Of a DNA stretch of 64,000 bases, positions 21,808-35,399 are shown in pieces. The notes beneath the pieces were generated by a model that was given only the letters and a program-made list of their open reading frames with translations, ran no database searches and was not told the origin of the DNA. The DNA is from Cymodocea nodosa (taxonomy: Eukaryota > Streptophyta > Magnoliopsida > Alismatales > Cymodoceaceae), in assembly GCA_036874045.1 (NCBI GenBank), contig CM072347.1:560501-624500 (forward strand), read 5' to 3'. Numbering within the stretch: position 1 is the first letter of the stretch; every line of letters begins with the position of its first letter. Made by a program: the position numbers and the translations under genes.

Positions 21808-23579
21808 TTATTTATAAGGACAATAAAGATAGAAATTTTCACACAAACAACATTTATTTGAGCTTATATATATATGATCTGTCTGTCGACATCCTTATTA
21901 AGTTGGTTCGATTTGTGTTTCTTGTTTGTAGGTGTGTCTTTGACTTTTGTTCATATACATCCTAAAATTCTTTTATTATTCTTTTAACATGGGGCAAGCA
22001 TGTCTAACGTAATATACTAGTGCCCATTGCTTTTTCCTGAAGCACCTTGCATATTAATTTATTCAAAGGAATTAAATGTATTGGTCGCTTAGTTTGTTTG
22101 AAGATTTTGAATTTAAGTGTTATGGCCTCATTACCAATTCTAATATGAACTTTCATATGTTTAGCTTTTAAAATGAACTTGGTAAATTTCGTTGAGGTGA
22201 CTTGCTGATTCTCTTATCATTATTTTAAGTAGTTTTTATTGATCTATCCTTTAATTGTGACAGTGCATTGTATCGATTTTATGAACATATGACAAGTCCA
22301 ATTCCCTTTACATCTCATCTATGTAAACATTATAAATTTCACTACAATGTGGGTATAAGAGAATATAGGTATGGGAAAGGAAATTTGTTCTTGTTCTATG
22401 AGTTATTTAGGTACTCACATGGATGTCAAGGAAGAGAATTATCATGAACCATACCTTTGTTTTGATTTCTCTTTTCTTTGAGCGTAGTAAATCAGGTATG
22501 CTTCTTTTAGCCTTTACCTTATTTATTATGAATCAAATGCATGATAACTTACCTTGAAAATAATGCACGGTTTGGGTAAAGAGAGCTTGCATGATTTATT
22601 ATGAATTTTGTGTTTATTTAGATAGTATACTGTTGTTGTGATTTTTGTTTAGGATTATTTCTGTTCAAATCTAGACATTTATTTATTTGTGATTAAAGTC
22701 AATTCTAATTATCTTGAACGCCATGCATGATCTTGGTTTTTGCTTTTTGTGCCTCCTGATTTATTAGTTTCGGTAATCATAGAGTGCGGAAGAACATAGC
22801 ACTGTCGATGCAACCATGGAGAGGGAGAAAGACACGTAACTTATATTAAGTGATTACAGCACACGCATAAAATCTTTATAATCCTAATTTTAGTATGATT
22901 ATTTATACGATGGTTATCCTTTATATTTGATCATAGGCGGAGCTTGAACTGCAGTTGAATTGGATGGCCAGCCTTGTCCCTCCTTCCACCTCTCTTCTCT
23001 CTTTACTTCATATTATTATTACTATTAAAGTCACCAGAATTATTTCAAAAATTTCATGCATGAGTCATGAATCTGGAAGCTTAGAATTATAAATCAAGGT
23101 AAATTAGTGCGCCCTCAAATTTAACCAGTTATATCTTTATCAATTCTTAATGAATTCGAGTAAAACAAGAATTCACATGAAAATATTTAAAAGCTTTTTG
23201 GGACAACAAAAAACTGGAGCTGAGATGATCACCTAAGATTGACTTCCGTAAAATTTCATGGATTTAAATCACACTCAATCCATCACGAAAAACTTTGAGA
23301 TTTTGCATCATGTTAAAATTTTGATTCACCAATGCTCTCAGAAAATACAGAGCGAACCACTTTGTGGTATTATTTATAAATTTACAACAAAAGTTCATCG
23401 ATGAATGGATGTCTCTAAACAGTAATTTCTCACTAAGATACAATATACGCAGAATCATTTTTCCAAAATGAATTGAAACAAACAAATTAAATTTAGAAAC
23501 ATATATCACTCCTGGGAATAAATAACTCACTGTAGAACCATATTACTGCGGCGTGCCTTCGAATGTTTTTGTGAAGTAA

Positions 23580-25124
23580 TCACTTAGAACTCGAAGTCAA
23601 CAGCAACTCATCAGCCATTTCTTTGACGAGCTTCCAGGCGGCGAGGACGTGCGTCTCGTCCGTCAAGGTGGCACCGACGGCGAATCGTATCACGTACACA
23701 CCGCCGAGCACGGTGTGCGTCATGTACGCCCTGCCGCTCTCGTTGATCTTCACGAGAAGCCTCTGGTTCAGAGCATTTGTCTCCTCCTGCCCTTCCATGG
23801 AAATGGCGGACTTGGCCGGGTTGAGACGGAAGCAGACCAATGCGAATCTCCTGGGCACCACCACCTCGAAACGGGAGTCGCACCTCACCATCCGCTCGAA
23901 GGTCCTGGCCAGGTGCACGTCGCTCCTGATGTGGGAGCGCAGGTTTCGGGCGCCGTAACATCGGATGACCATGTACAGCTTCAACGCCCTGAAGCGTCGC
24001 CCCACCCCTACCTGCCAGTCCTTGTAGTCCACCACCGCCCCCGTCTCGGTGGCCCGATTCTTCAGGTACTCCGGGTCGATGTTCAGGGACTCCACCAGGG
24101 GGGTGCGGTCCCTCACCCAAAGGCAGCAACAGTCCAGGCACGTCAAAAGCCACTTGTGCGGGCTCATGCTAATCGAGTCCACCCGCTCCAACCCCTCGAA
24201 GTGATGCCTGAACTCGGGGCATATGCACGCACTCCCGGCGTACGCCGCGTCCACGTGCACCCAAGCTTGGTGGCTCCTCGCCACATCCGCTAAGGCACCT
24301 ACCGGGTCCACCGCCGTGGACGAGGTGGTGCCCACCGTGGCGCAGAAGTAGGTGGGCACCAGCCCCGCCGCCACATCCGCGTCCATGGCCTCCTTCAGAC
24401 ACTGGGGCGACAGGGAGAAGGCCGACTCCTGATGCGTCTTGATCGCCCTCACGTTGCACGGTGCGAACCCGGCGATCTTACAGGCCTTGGTGAAGGTGGA
24501 GTGTGTCTGATCCGAGGCGTAGGCCGTCAGGCTGCTGGCGTCCTTCAGGCCGTGGCGCTTCATGGTGGAGTCCCTGGCGGCCACGAGGGTGCACAGCATG
24601 GCCTCGCTGGTGGTGGCCTGGACGACGCCGCCACCTGTACCTCCGCTAGAGAAGTGGAAGCAGGTGGGGAGATGGAGGAGTTGCGCCATCCAGTCCACGA
24701 CTAGAGTCTCCAGCTCGGTGACGGCTGGGGAGGCGAGCCAGTTGAAGGACACGGGGTTGAGAGCGGAGGCGAGGAGGTCCGCGGAGAGGGCTGCGGAAGA
24801 CAGCGTGGCGGAGAAGTAGGCGAAGAAGTTGGGACTGGCCCAGTGGGTCATGCCGGGGAGGACGGCGGAGGAGATCTCCCTCAGCACCGCATCGAAGGGC
24901 TCGGGGTTTGGGGGCGGGGACGAGGGGAGGAGAGGCCGGAGGTATCCCGGCTCCACCGACGGGAGGACGGGGTATGTCCCGACGGATCTGTAGTAGTCGA
25001 GGATGAAATCGACGGTCTTGTGGGATTGGTCCTTGAATTCGTCGAGGTCCAGTGGGTTGAAGCCTTGGACGGAAGGAGGAGAAAGCAGCATCTCATGCTG
25101 AGTGGGTGGGTCGATACTTCCCAT
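23580..25124 (-). CDS. TDC: Tryptophan decarboxylase, copy 3
   Basis: Protein identical to copies 1 and 2 over all 514 residues, intact, with the same flanks. Confidence 0.95.
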   Translation of the reverse strand: MGSIDPPTQHEMLLSPPSVQGFNPLDLDEFKDQSHKTVDFILDYYRSVGTYPVLPSVEPGYLRPLLPSSPPPNPEPFDAVLREISSAVLPGMTHWASPNFFAYFSATLSSAALSADLLASALNPVSFNWLASPAVTELETLVVDWMAQLLHLPTCFHFSSGGTGGGVVQATTSEAMLCTLVAARDSTMKRHGLKDASSLTAYASDQTHSTFTKACKIAGFAPCNVRAIKTHQESAFSLSPQCLKEAMDADVAAGLVPTYFCATVGTTSSTAVDPVGALADVARSHQAWVHVDAAYAGSACICPEFRHHFEGLERVDSISMSPHKWLLTCLDCCCLWVRDRTPLVESLNIDPEYLKNRATETGAVVDYKDWQVGVGRRFRALKLYMVIRCYGARNLRSHIRSDVHLARTFERMVRCDSRFEVVVPRRFALVCFRLNPAKSAISMEGQEETNALNQRLLVKINESGRAYMTHTVLGGVYVIRFAVGATLTDETHVLAAWKLVKEMADELLLTSSSK

Positions 25125-25453
25125 GTTGCTTCGTTCGAGTTGGGCGGAGACGATTGATTGATGGATGGATGGATCGAATGCAGGTGGGAGAGGGAAGCTG
25201 GATCGATGTGGCGGAGGGTCAGTCTAAGGTATTAGGATTGATTGATGGATGTACGTTGTTGTGAAGAAGTTGGCGCTGCGAGGCATCGATTTAAATAGCA
25301 ACACCAACGTACGTACATTACACCCATCCAATGAATTACGAACCAGAGGAGGAGGAAGCTTCGGGTTAGGACGAGAAAAAAATTTCACCAAGTCGTAGAG
25401 TCCAAAGGATGCCACGCAGCCGCCACCCATTTGGATTTTGTGAAGGACACGTG
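25125..25453 (-). promoter_or_regulatory. TDC core promoter and leader, copy 3
   Basis: TATA-like box at 25290-25297 and G-box at 25448-25453. Confidence 0.65.
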
Positions 25454-26811
25454 GTATCATCCTTTGAAATGATCAAGGGCTCCGTCGCACAAGTCAGCGG
25501 ACGACCAAGAAGATCATCCGCACGCCTCCGGTACGTTTGTGGTCAGGACTCGTTTAGCCTCCTTACCGGCGCCATCCACCGTAAATTACAAATATATTCT
25601 TGAACTTACTATTTTATCCTACAATCAATTGATAACGAGAGAGAAAGTTCATCCTTTGTTAACTCAGGTTTTATCCTTAAATCCTATATTTACATTTTCT
25701 TATTATTTCATATGATATTATTTGATAACAATCATCTTTTATCGTCATAAATTGTAAAATTCATATTTTAGGATAAAAGCTATATTTTATCATCATAAAT
25801 CATATTACATCATTTTCTATTGTAAAAATCATATTTTGTGTATAAACTTGTGACGAGTATTGGACAATTGTATATAATTAAATTTATATTCTGTTACTTT
25901 TAGTTATTTTTTGTCACGTTCCTTAGTATATATAAATATTCATATTTCTGTTAATTTTTTGTAATTTTCTCTTTCATTATTTTATATAACTTTTTGAATC
26001 TTTCTTCCTATTTCTTTTCATTAATTCCTGAAATAAGGCGGCGTATGAGTTTGGTTGTGATCATTAATCCCACTTCGACCAATTCAAAGTATAATGTGCA
26101 AAAAGCAGAAATGCATATCCGCACGTAGCATTTTACAAATACAACGTTTGCAAATTAAAGGCTATGAAAGAGGAAAATGAACTCTCTTTCTCTCGGTGTA
26201 CCACGTGGAAATAAGAATAAAGATGCCACTCATCGGCCAACCATCTTCGTGGAAAAGGTTTGGTTGACGCTTACGGATGTAATTGTAATATGGCATTGAA
26301 GTAAATTTATACAAGTAATACCCGTAAATATAAAATAAGTCACAAATGTAGAATAATTTTATATAAATTAATGTAAAGAGTAAACTTTGATTAATAGATG
26401 ATAAAACTTTTTACATATTATCAATTAATTTTAAGATAAAATGTTACGTTGAAAAAGTCCTGCATACCTGCAAATGCAAGCTGACGTGGGACAATCAAGT
26501 TACCGAAAGAACATTCTATTAATTTGATCATATGACGTACAAAGTCATGGTTTCTATTATATATATAATCGACTAAATCAATTTTAAAAAATGTTAGAGC
26601 AAGTACGTTCGTTCTCACAAGTCAGCGGACGACCAAGACTTATTCCAACGAATCCGTGACGACGCCGTAGGTGGCTGCCTCATCACGAGTTAAACCTTAA
26701 AAATCGTAAATATCGACAGTCGAAGATGGACGCGGCGTGTGGTAATCAGATTGTCCAGGTAGATGACGCTTGCTTAACTTCGTATCAAGACTTCCCAACA
26801 GGAATTTTTAC

Positions 26812-27075
26812 CACGTGGGCGCCTACAACCCTGAGTACGACCAGAAGCTTCCTCATCAGTTTCTTAATTCCTCACGTACCCATGCATGAATTTTATGATG
26901 GATGCTTTTTGTGCGAACATTGTTGTCGCTAGCTATATTTAAATCGAAGCTCGGCCGCGCAAGTTCTTCACAACAACGTACATCCATCTACAGCTTGCGA
27001 CCATCAATCAATCCTAATACCTTAGACGATCGATCGATCGATCGATCGTCTCCGGGCCAACTCGAACGAACCAAT
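26812..27075 (+). promoter_or_regulatory. Orphan TDC-like promoter, copy 3
   Basis: TATA box at 26934-26941. The start codon is lost in the same way. Confidence 0.8.
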
Positions 27076-27532
27076 ATTTGTTAGACGAGCGTTGGTAGTC
27101 CTTCTCGGGGGCGTTGATGATCTCGATTGGAGTTTCCAACCTTTGGTTGGCATACACATGAGCGACGATGGTTGTCCTTCACGTAGTTTTGTCGATCAAC
27201 GGAGGAAGAGCGTATTAGCATGATTGAAAAGCGGAGAATGAGGATGGAATGGTACTTCCGATCTTATTGAACACTATTTTCCACAAAATATCCTTTCAAT
27301 GAGTATCGTATTTTTATTTTATTTTGTTTTGTTTGCTCTTCGATTATATCTCGTCATGTACCATAGATTTTATCTTGAAAATAAAGTCTATTGTATTGGA
27401 GGTGACAATTTTCTCTAAGTAGAACGACGGCAAATCATCTTGTTATTCGTGGATGGCAACACATTGGAGAACAACTGTTGGATCGACGTGTGGTTAGTCT
27501 AGAGTTGATTGTTTAGAAGACTGAAAGGACAC

Positions 27533-27566
<34 letters not shown>

Positions 27567-28691
27567 GGATACAAGTAGCATAAAACCATCTAAATTAACA
27601 CATACGCAAGTATCTCTATGACAGGCGTAGTTGCATGAAAGTTGTGATTGCAATACGTTGGATGAGCAGTTGGTGGTTCGCACAAACCTGTGGAGTGCAT
27701 GAAAGCTGTTCGTTCAAGTGATGCAGTCTAGGATAGGCAAGTTGATGGCAGCGTGTTCGCATGATTTTGAGTGATCCACATTTTTTTCCCAATGCATACG
27801 GATGACTTCGGGTGCATTAGACAATATACTTTTATTAATCTTCTTTACAATAGAAAGAAGATTGAGGAAGGGCACTACTTAATGACTCTTCTCCAGGTGA
27901 CAGATGAAGAGGTTCGAAAGCACAACAAAGGACATGCTCTTTTGTGATAGAATATATGGATGATGGGAAGTGGGATCGGAGGCATTTTTGTTCATAGTTT
28001 TATTTGACTTTTATTTAATTATCTTACCAAAACATTATCCCCTTTTACCATGAATTGTAATTATCGTACATATGATGTATATATTATTTACAATGTCCTT
28101 GTAATTAGTTGTAAATATTTTTGTACTTTGGACTAGTCAATAATGTAGTTCTAACTTAGTTTAATTCGTGAGATTAATTAGCACCCTATTCCTTATAGTT
28201 TTTTAAGATTGATTCACGACTTCTTGCAGATTTCACCAATACTTGTTCACATACTTCGTTAGACGTCGTACACTTAGTTATTTTAAACTTAAAGTTAAAT
28301 ATTTTCAAATAAGTTTTTAGCTTCGTTGCAAAAGAATTGGCCTAACCAATTTAGGATTCCGGAAGGTTTAGGTTTAATTTAATTTAATTTAATTAGGTTA
28401 GGATAGTTATGGATAAATTAGATTTAGTTATGACAATTAGATGCAGTTTAATTTAAATTTAGGTTAGTGGAAATCTAGATATAGTTTATTAATAGCTTTA
28501 TATTTAGGAGTAGGATTAAGTTAGATTTAGTTGGGAGTAGTTTAAATTCGTTTTAGAATGGCTTTAGTGTTAAATTAGATTTTACATTAAGTTAGTCATG
28601 ACGTAGGATAACTAAATCTTAGTTATAAATTTAGGCATAGTTTGAATTTAGTTTAGATGTAATAGAAATGGTATGCGTCAGTTGTGCACTA

Positions 28692-29002
28692 CTTTGTGAT
28701 CGAGTACTCACCGTCGCCGTATCGAGGAATGGAAGGAAGCAAGAAGGAAAACATTAGAAGAGAAGGTAGAAAGATGAAAGTTTTATTGATAAATGGACTA
28801 CCAAGGCAAAGAACCTTGACAATCCAAAACAAGATGTCCTTAGCTTTTAAATAGGAAAACAAGGATAATGTGTAATTACTAACTGATAGCAATTACTAAA
28901 CATAGGAAATGCTAATTAAGATACTAATTACTCCTTCCATGTGCAGGAATGGAAAATCCAGTGGAGGCCCCATAGATTGGGCCTTAATTTGGGGTAATGA
29001 CA
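28692..29002 (-). mobile_element. Chromovirus 3' LTR, copy 3
   Basis: Same TG start (29002) and internal signals. Confidence 0.7.
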
Positions 29003-31753
29003 GCTTCCCCCGAAATATCTGGAAAGTAGTTAAGGAATTCACTATAATCAAACCAAGTAGCTTCTTCTTTAGTCCATGCATGCCACTGAATTAATAGTTG
29101 AGGGACTAGTTGTTCATCACGATGGATTATGCGTTGTTGTAGTACTTTAGCTGGTTGTATTTCAATAGGTGGACTTGGAAGTTCTGGTGAGTTTATTGTT
29201 GGAGGACAGTAGTGATGTGGTTTCAATTGAGAGACATGAAAGACTGGATGAATTTTTGAGTCGGATGGAAGTTGTAATTCGTAAGTAACCACTCCAACAT
29301 GTTTACTGATCTTGTATGGCCCATAATAGTGAGGTTGATGGAGTTTAGGTGTGTCGCATCCTCTAGTCGAAATTGGTTGGTATGGCTGGAGCTTAACATT
29401 GGCTTGATCACCGATGTTGTACTCCTTCTCACGATGATCCTTATCCTTTATTTGTTTCATCCAGTTTTGTGTTGTTTGGAGGTTACGACGGAGATCTTGT
29501 AGGACTTCATCTCTGTTTCTTGCCTACACCACTAGCCCAATATCTCTGACCATTCTTGGTATATATGACAAGAGCATAGGTGGAGGAGTGTCGTGTAGAG
29601 CTTGATATGGGAGGCGCCTGTGGACGAAAGGTGAGCGACGTTGTAGGAATACTCCACCTAGGAAAGTCATGATGTCCACATAACATTGTAGGTGTAGAGT
29701 GGTAGAAGCGCCTAGGGTAAGTTTCAAGGCATCTATTTAATGCTTCACTTTGGCCATCAGATTTTGGGTGACATGCTGAGCTCATACAGAGCTTTGTTCC
29801 CATTTGCGAGAAAAATTCCTTCCAGAAGTTGCTAGTAAAAAGGAGATCACGGTCGCTCGCTCGCTATTGTTTTTTGGTACTCCATGCAACTTGACAATGT
29901 TGGCGACGAGTGTGTGGGCTATGGATCGTGCTGAATATGGGTGCTTGAGAGCTAGGAAGTGGTCAAACTTAGTTAGCCAATCTACTACAACCATTATTGT
30001 TGTATAACCTTTGGATTTTGGCAACCATTGATGAAATCCAAGGCTATGTCATGCCAAGGTTGCTCTGGAATGGGGAGAGGTCGAAGAAGACTTGTTGGCT
30101 TAAGGTGCTCTGCTTTGCATTGTTGGCGTGTGGGACAATTGCAGACATACATACTCCTTTACTTCTTTTGAGATTCCCTTCCAGTAGAAACTCTTTTTTA
30201 AGGCCTCTAATGTCTTCTTGTAGCCTTGGTGTCCTCCTACCTTCTTGTCGTGTACCTCGACAATCAATTATTGACCAATGTTTGTTTTCACTTGATGAAA
30301 TAGTTTGTGTCATCAATATAACATGCCTCCATGGAGAGAATAACATGAGTTGGAGAGTTTACCGTCCACATAATCCTACATTTTCTCTCACAAGTAGCTA
30401 TCTTCTTTGTATGCCCTTTTGCTTGTAAGAAACCAAGTTGCCTAGGGATCTAAAATTGTAGCAGATTCCATATTAATTGTTTGTTGTGATAATGCATTTG
30501 CTGCTCCATTATGGCACCCCTTTTTGTATTGTACATGAAAATCAAATCTCATGAATTTTAGGAGCCACTTTTGTCGTGCATTAGTGTGTAACCTTTGATC
30601 TAATAAGTATATTAAGCTCTCATGATCCGTTCTAATCATGAATTGTCCACCCAGCAAGTAATTCCTCCAACGCTAAATTGCTATTGCTGAGGTTGTCGTC
30701 TCCTTCTCGTATATGGGAAGATCATGTTTCTTCCTTTAAATGGTTGGCTAAGGAAAGCAATAGGTCTTTCCTTTTGCATCAGTACGACTCCTATGCCGTC
30801 TGAGCAAGCGTCGCATTCAATCACAAAAGGCTCATTGTAATTGGGAAGTGCTAGAACGAGCACGGTGATCGTGGAGTTTTTGAGTTGTTGGAAAGTGACG
30901 TGACATTCCAACATCCATTCGAAAGCTCCCTATCTTAGTTGTTATGTTAAGGGTCTCGCTATCATCCCATATGTCTTGATAAATCAAAGATAATACCAAG
31001 TGAGTCTGAGGAACCCTCTAAGTTCTCGGACATTCTTGGGCTAGGGCCGGCCATTCTTTTACTACTTGCAGTTTATCATTTTCGATGGCAACTCTCTAAC
31101 TTGAGATGACATGCCTCAAGTATTGAATCTGTTGGGTGCCGAGCATGCAGTTTGATCACTTTGATTTGAGGTGATGGTCGACCATGAGTTGAAGGACGAG
31201 TCACACATGCTCGAGATGACTCTCCATATTTGGGCCGTAGATTAAGAGCTCATTGAAGGAAATTAAGACATTTTCGAAAATACTCGTTGAAGAGCTCATT
31301 CAAAAGAGATTGAAATGTCGTCGGAGCATTGGTTAGTTCGAACGACATGACAAGATACTCAAAGTGTACTTGATGAGTACGAACGGTTGTCTTGAACGTA
31401 TCTTCCGCTCGCATTCATACTTGGTGATAGCTTGAACGAACATCTAGCTTAGAGTATGCATAATTCTCTCCCAGTTCATCCAAGAGGTCATCCACCAATT
31501 GTGTAGGGTATTTATCCTTCACTGTTTGTTTATTAAGATCGTGATAGTCGACACATAGTCTCCAATCGCTTGTCTTCCTTTTGACCAGTAGAACTAGAGC
31601 AATGTAAGGGCTTGAGTTGGGTCTAATAAGACCATCCTAGAGTAACTCACGAAGATGAGCTTCCATTGCAGCTTTTTGTTGAGGGAAATATCAATAGGGT
31701 CTGTAGTTGAAGGGTTTGCTCCCTATTTTCAAAGGAATGCCATGATCTTGTGG
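28984..31753 (-). pseudogene. Chromovirus pol remnant, third complete copy
   Basis: Identical open segments and lesions to the other copies. Confidence 0.88.
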
Positions 31754-33525
31754 TTATTTATAAGGACAATAAAGATAGAAATTTTCACACAAACAACATT
31801 TATTTGAGCTTATATATATATGATCTGTCTGTCGACATCCTTATTAAGTTGGTTCGATTTGTGTTTCTTGTTTGTAGGTGTGTCTTTGACTTTTGTTCAT
31901 ATACATCCTAAAATTCTTTTATTATTCTTTTAACATGGGGCAAGCATGTCTAACGTAATATACTAGTGCCCATTGCTTTTTCCTGAAGCACCTTGCATAT
32001 TAATTTATTCAAAGGAATTAAATGTATTGGTCGCTTAGTTTGTTTGAAGATTTTGAATTTAAGTGTTATGGCCTCATTACCAATTCTAATATGAACTTTC
32101 ATATGTTTAGCTTTTAAAATGAACTTGGTAAATTTCGTTGAGGTGACTTGCTGATTCTCTTATCATTATTTTAAGTAGTTTTTATTGATCTATCCTTTAA
32201 TTGTGACAGTGCATTGTATCGATTTTATGAACATATGACAAGTCCAATTCCCTTTACATCTCATCTATGTAAACATTATAAATTTCACTACAATGTGGGT
32301 ATAAGAGAATATAGGTATGGGAAAGGAAATTTGTTCTTGTTCTATGAGTTATTTAGGTACTCACATGGATGTCAAGGAAGAGAATTATCATGAACCATAC
32401 CTTTGTTTTGATTTCTCTTTTCTTTGAGCGTAGTAAATCAGGTATGCTTCTTTTAGCCTTTACCTTATTTATTATGAATCAAATGCATGATAACTTACCT
32501 TGAAAATAATGCACGGTTTGGGTAAAGAGAGCTTGCATGATTTATTATGAATTTTGTGTTTATTTAGATAGTATACTGTTGTTGTGATTTTTGTTTAGGA
32601 TTATTTCTGTTCAAATCTAGACATTTATTTATTTGTGATTAAAGTCAATTCTAATTATCTTGAACGCCATGCATGATCTTGGTTTTTGCTTTTTGTGCCT
32701 CCTGATTTATTAGTTTCGGTAATCATAGAGTGCGGAAGAACATAGCACTGTCGATGCAACCATGGAGAGGGAGAAAGACACGTAACTTATATTAAGTGAT
32801 TACAGCACACGCATAAAATCTTTATAATCCTAATTTTAGTATGATTATTTATACGATGGTTATCCTTTATATTTGATCATAGGCGGAGCTTGAACTGCAG
32901 TTGAATTGGATGGCCAGCCTTGTCCCTCCTTCCACCTCTCTTCTCTCTTTACTTCATATTATTATTACTATTAAAGTCACCAGAATTATTTCAAAAATTT
33001 CATGCATGAGTCATGAATCTGGAAGCTTAGAATTATAAATCAAGGTAAATTAGTGCGCCCTCAAATTTAACCAGTTATATCTTTATCAATTCTTAATGAA
33101 TTCGAGTAAAACAAGAATTCACATGAAAATATTTAAAAGCTTTTTGGGACAACAAAAAACTGGAGCTGAGATGATCACCTAAGATTGACTTCCGTAAAAT
33201 TTCATGGATTTAAATCACACTCAATCCATCACGAAAAACTTTGAGATTTTGCATCATGTTAAAATTTTGATTCACCAATGCTCTCAGAAAATACAGAGCG
33301 AACCACTTTGTGGTATTATTTATAAATTTACAACAAAAGTTCATCGATGAATGGATGTCTCTAAACAGTAATTTCTCACTAAGATACAATATACGCAGAA
33401 TCATTTTTCCAAAATGAATTGAAACAAACAAATTAAATTTAGAAACATATATCACTCCTGGGAATAAATAACTCACTGTAGAACCATATTACTGCGGCGT
33501 GCCTTCGAATGTTTTTGTGAAGTAA

Positions 33526-35070
33526 TCACTTAGAACTCGAAGTCAACAGCAACTCATCAGCCATTTCTTTGACGAGCTTCCAGGCGGCGAGGACGTGCGT
33601 CTCGTCCGTCAAGGTGGCACCGACGGCGAATCGTATCACGTACACACCGCCGAGCACGGTGTGCGTCATGTACGCCCTGCCGCTCTCGTTGATCTTCACG
33701 AGAAGCCTCTGGTTCAGAGCATTTGTCTCCTCCTGCCCTTCCATGGAAATGGCGGACTTGGCCGGGTTGAGACGGAAGCAGACCAATGCGAATCTCCTGG
33801 GCACCACCACCTCGAAACGGGAGTCGCACCTCACCATCCGCTCGAAGGTCCTGGCCAGGTGCACGTCGCTCCTGATGTGGGAGCGCAGGTTTCGGGCGCC
33901 GTAACATCGGATGACCATGTACAGCTTCAACGCCCTGAAGCGTCGCCCCACCCCTACCTGCCAGTCCTTGTAGTCCACCACCGCCCCCGTCTCGGTGGCC
34001 CGATTCTTCAGGTACTCCGGGTCGATGTTCAGGGACTCCACCAGGGGGGTGCGGTCCCTCACCCAAAGGCAGCAACAGTCCAGGCACGTCAAAAGCCACT
34101 TGTGCGGGCTCATGCTAATCGAGTCCACCCGCTCCAACCCCTCGAAGTGATGCCTGAACTCGGGGCATATGCACGCACTCCCGGCGTACGCCGCGTCCAC
34201 GTGCACCCAAGCTTGGTGGCTCCTCGCCACATCCGCTAAGGCACCTACCGGGTCCACCGCCGTGGACGAGGTGGTGCCCACCGTGGCGCAGAAGTAGGTG
34301 GGCACCAGCCCCGCCGCCACATCCGCGTCCATGGCCTCCTTCAGACACTGGGGCGACAGGGAGAAGGCCGACTCCTGATGCGTCTTGATCGCCCTCACGT
34401 TGCACGGTGCGAACCCGGCGATCTTACAGGCCTTGGTGAAGGTGGAGTGTGTCTGATCCGAGGCGTAGGCCGTCAGGCTGCTGGCGTCCTTCAGGCCGTG
34501 GCGCTTCATGGTGGAGTCCCTGGCGGCCACGAGGGTGCACAGCATGGCCTCGCTGGTGGTGGCCTGGACGACGCCGCCACCTGTACCTCCGCTAGAGAAG
34601 TGGAAGCAGGTGGGGAGATGGAGGAGTTGCGCCATCCAGTCCACGACTAGAGTCTCCAGCTCGGTGACGGCTGGGGAGGCGAGCCAGTTGAAGGACACGG
34701 GGTTGAGAGCGGAGGCGAGGAGGTCCGCGGAGAGGGCTGCGGAAGACAGCGTGGCGGAGAAGTAGGCGAAGAAGTTGGGACTGGCCCAGTGGGTCATGCC
34801 GGGGAGGACGGCGGAGGAGATCTCCCTCAGCACCGCATCGAAGGGCTCGGGGTTTGGGGGCGGGGACGAGGGGAGGAGAGGCCGGAGGTATCCCGGCTCC
34901 ACCGACGGGAGGACGGGGTATGTCCCGACGGATCTGTAGTAGTCGAGGATGAAATCGACGGTCTTGTGGGATTGGTCCTTGAATTCGTCGAGGTCCAGTG
35001 GGTTGAAGCCTTGGACGGAAGGAGGAGAAAGCAGCATCTCATGCTGAGTGGGTGGGTCGATACTTCCCAT
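33526..35070 (-). CDS. TDC: Tryptophan decarboxylase, copy 4
   Basis: Protein identical over 514 residues, intact. It is the last TDC copy in the block of units carrying the C allele. Confidence 0.95.
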   Translation of the reverse strand: MGSIDPPTQHEMLLSPPSVQGFNPLDLDEFKDQSHKTVDFILDYYRSVGTYPVLPSVEPGYLRPLLPSSPPPNPEPFDAVLREISSAVLPGMTHWASPNFFAYFSATLSSAALSADLLASALNPVSFNWLASPAVTELETLVVDWMAQLLHLPTCFHFSSGGTGGGVVQATTSEAMLCTLVAARDSTMKRHGLKDASSLTAYASDQTHSTFTKACKIAGFAPCNVRAIKTHQESAFSLSPQCLKEAMDADVAAGLVPTYFCATVGTTSSTAVDPVGALADVARSHQAWVHVDAAYAGSACICPEFRHHFEGLERVDSISMSPHKWLLTCLDCCCLWVRDRTPLVESLNIDPEYLKNRATETGAVVDYKDWQVGVGRRFRALKLYMVIRCYGARNLRSHIRSDVHLARTFERMVRCDSRFEVVVPRRFALVCFRLNPAKSAISMEGQEETNALNQRLLVKINESGRAYMTHTVLGGVYVIRFAVGATLTDETHVLAAWKLVKEMADELLLTSSSK

Positions 35071-35399
35071 GTTGCTTCGTTCGAGTTGGGCGGAGACGAT
35101 TGATTGATGGATGGATGGATCGAATGCAGGTGGGAGAGGGAAGCTGGATCGATGTGGCGGAGGGTCAGTCTAAGGTATTAGGATTGATTGATGGATGTAC
35201 GTTGTTGTGAAGAAGTTGGCGCTGCGAGGCATCGATTTAAATAGCAACACCAACGTACGTACATTACACCCATCCAATGAATTACGAACCAGAGGAGGAG
35301 GAAGCTTCGGGTTAGGACGAGAAAAAAATTTCACCAAGTCGTAGAGTCCAAAGGATGCCACGCAGCCGCCACCCATTTGGATTTTGTGAAGGACACGTG
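35071..35399 (-). promoter_or_regulatory. TDC core promoter and leader, copy 4
   Basis: TATA-like box at 35236-35243 and G-box at 35394-35399. Confidence 0.65.

Larger units (their letters stand above)
19893..29838. repeat. Tandem array unit, copy 3
   Basis: Shifted by 19,892 bp from copy 1. It has the C allele at 26460 and no other difference noticed. Confidence 0.98.
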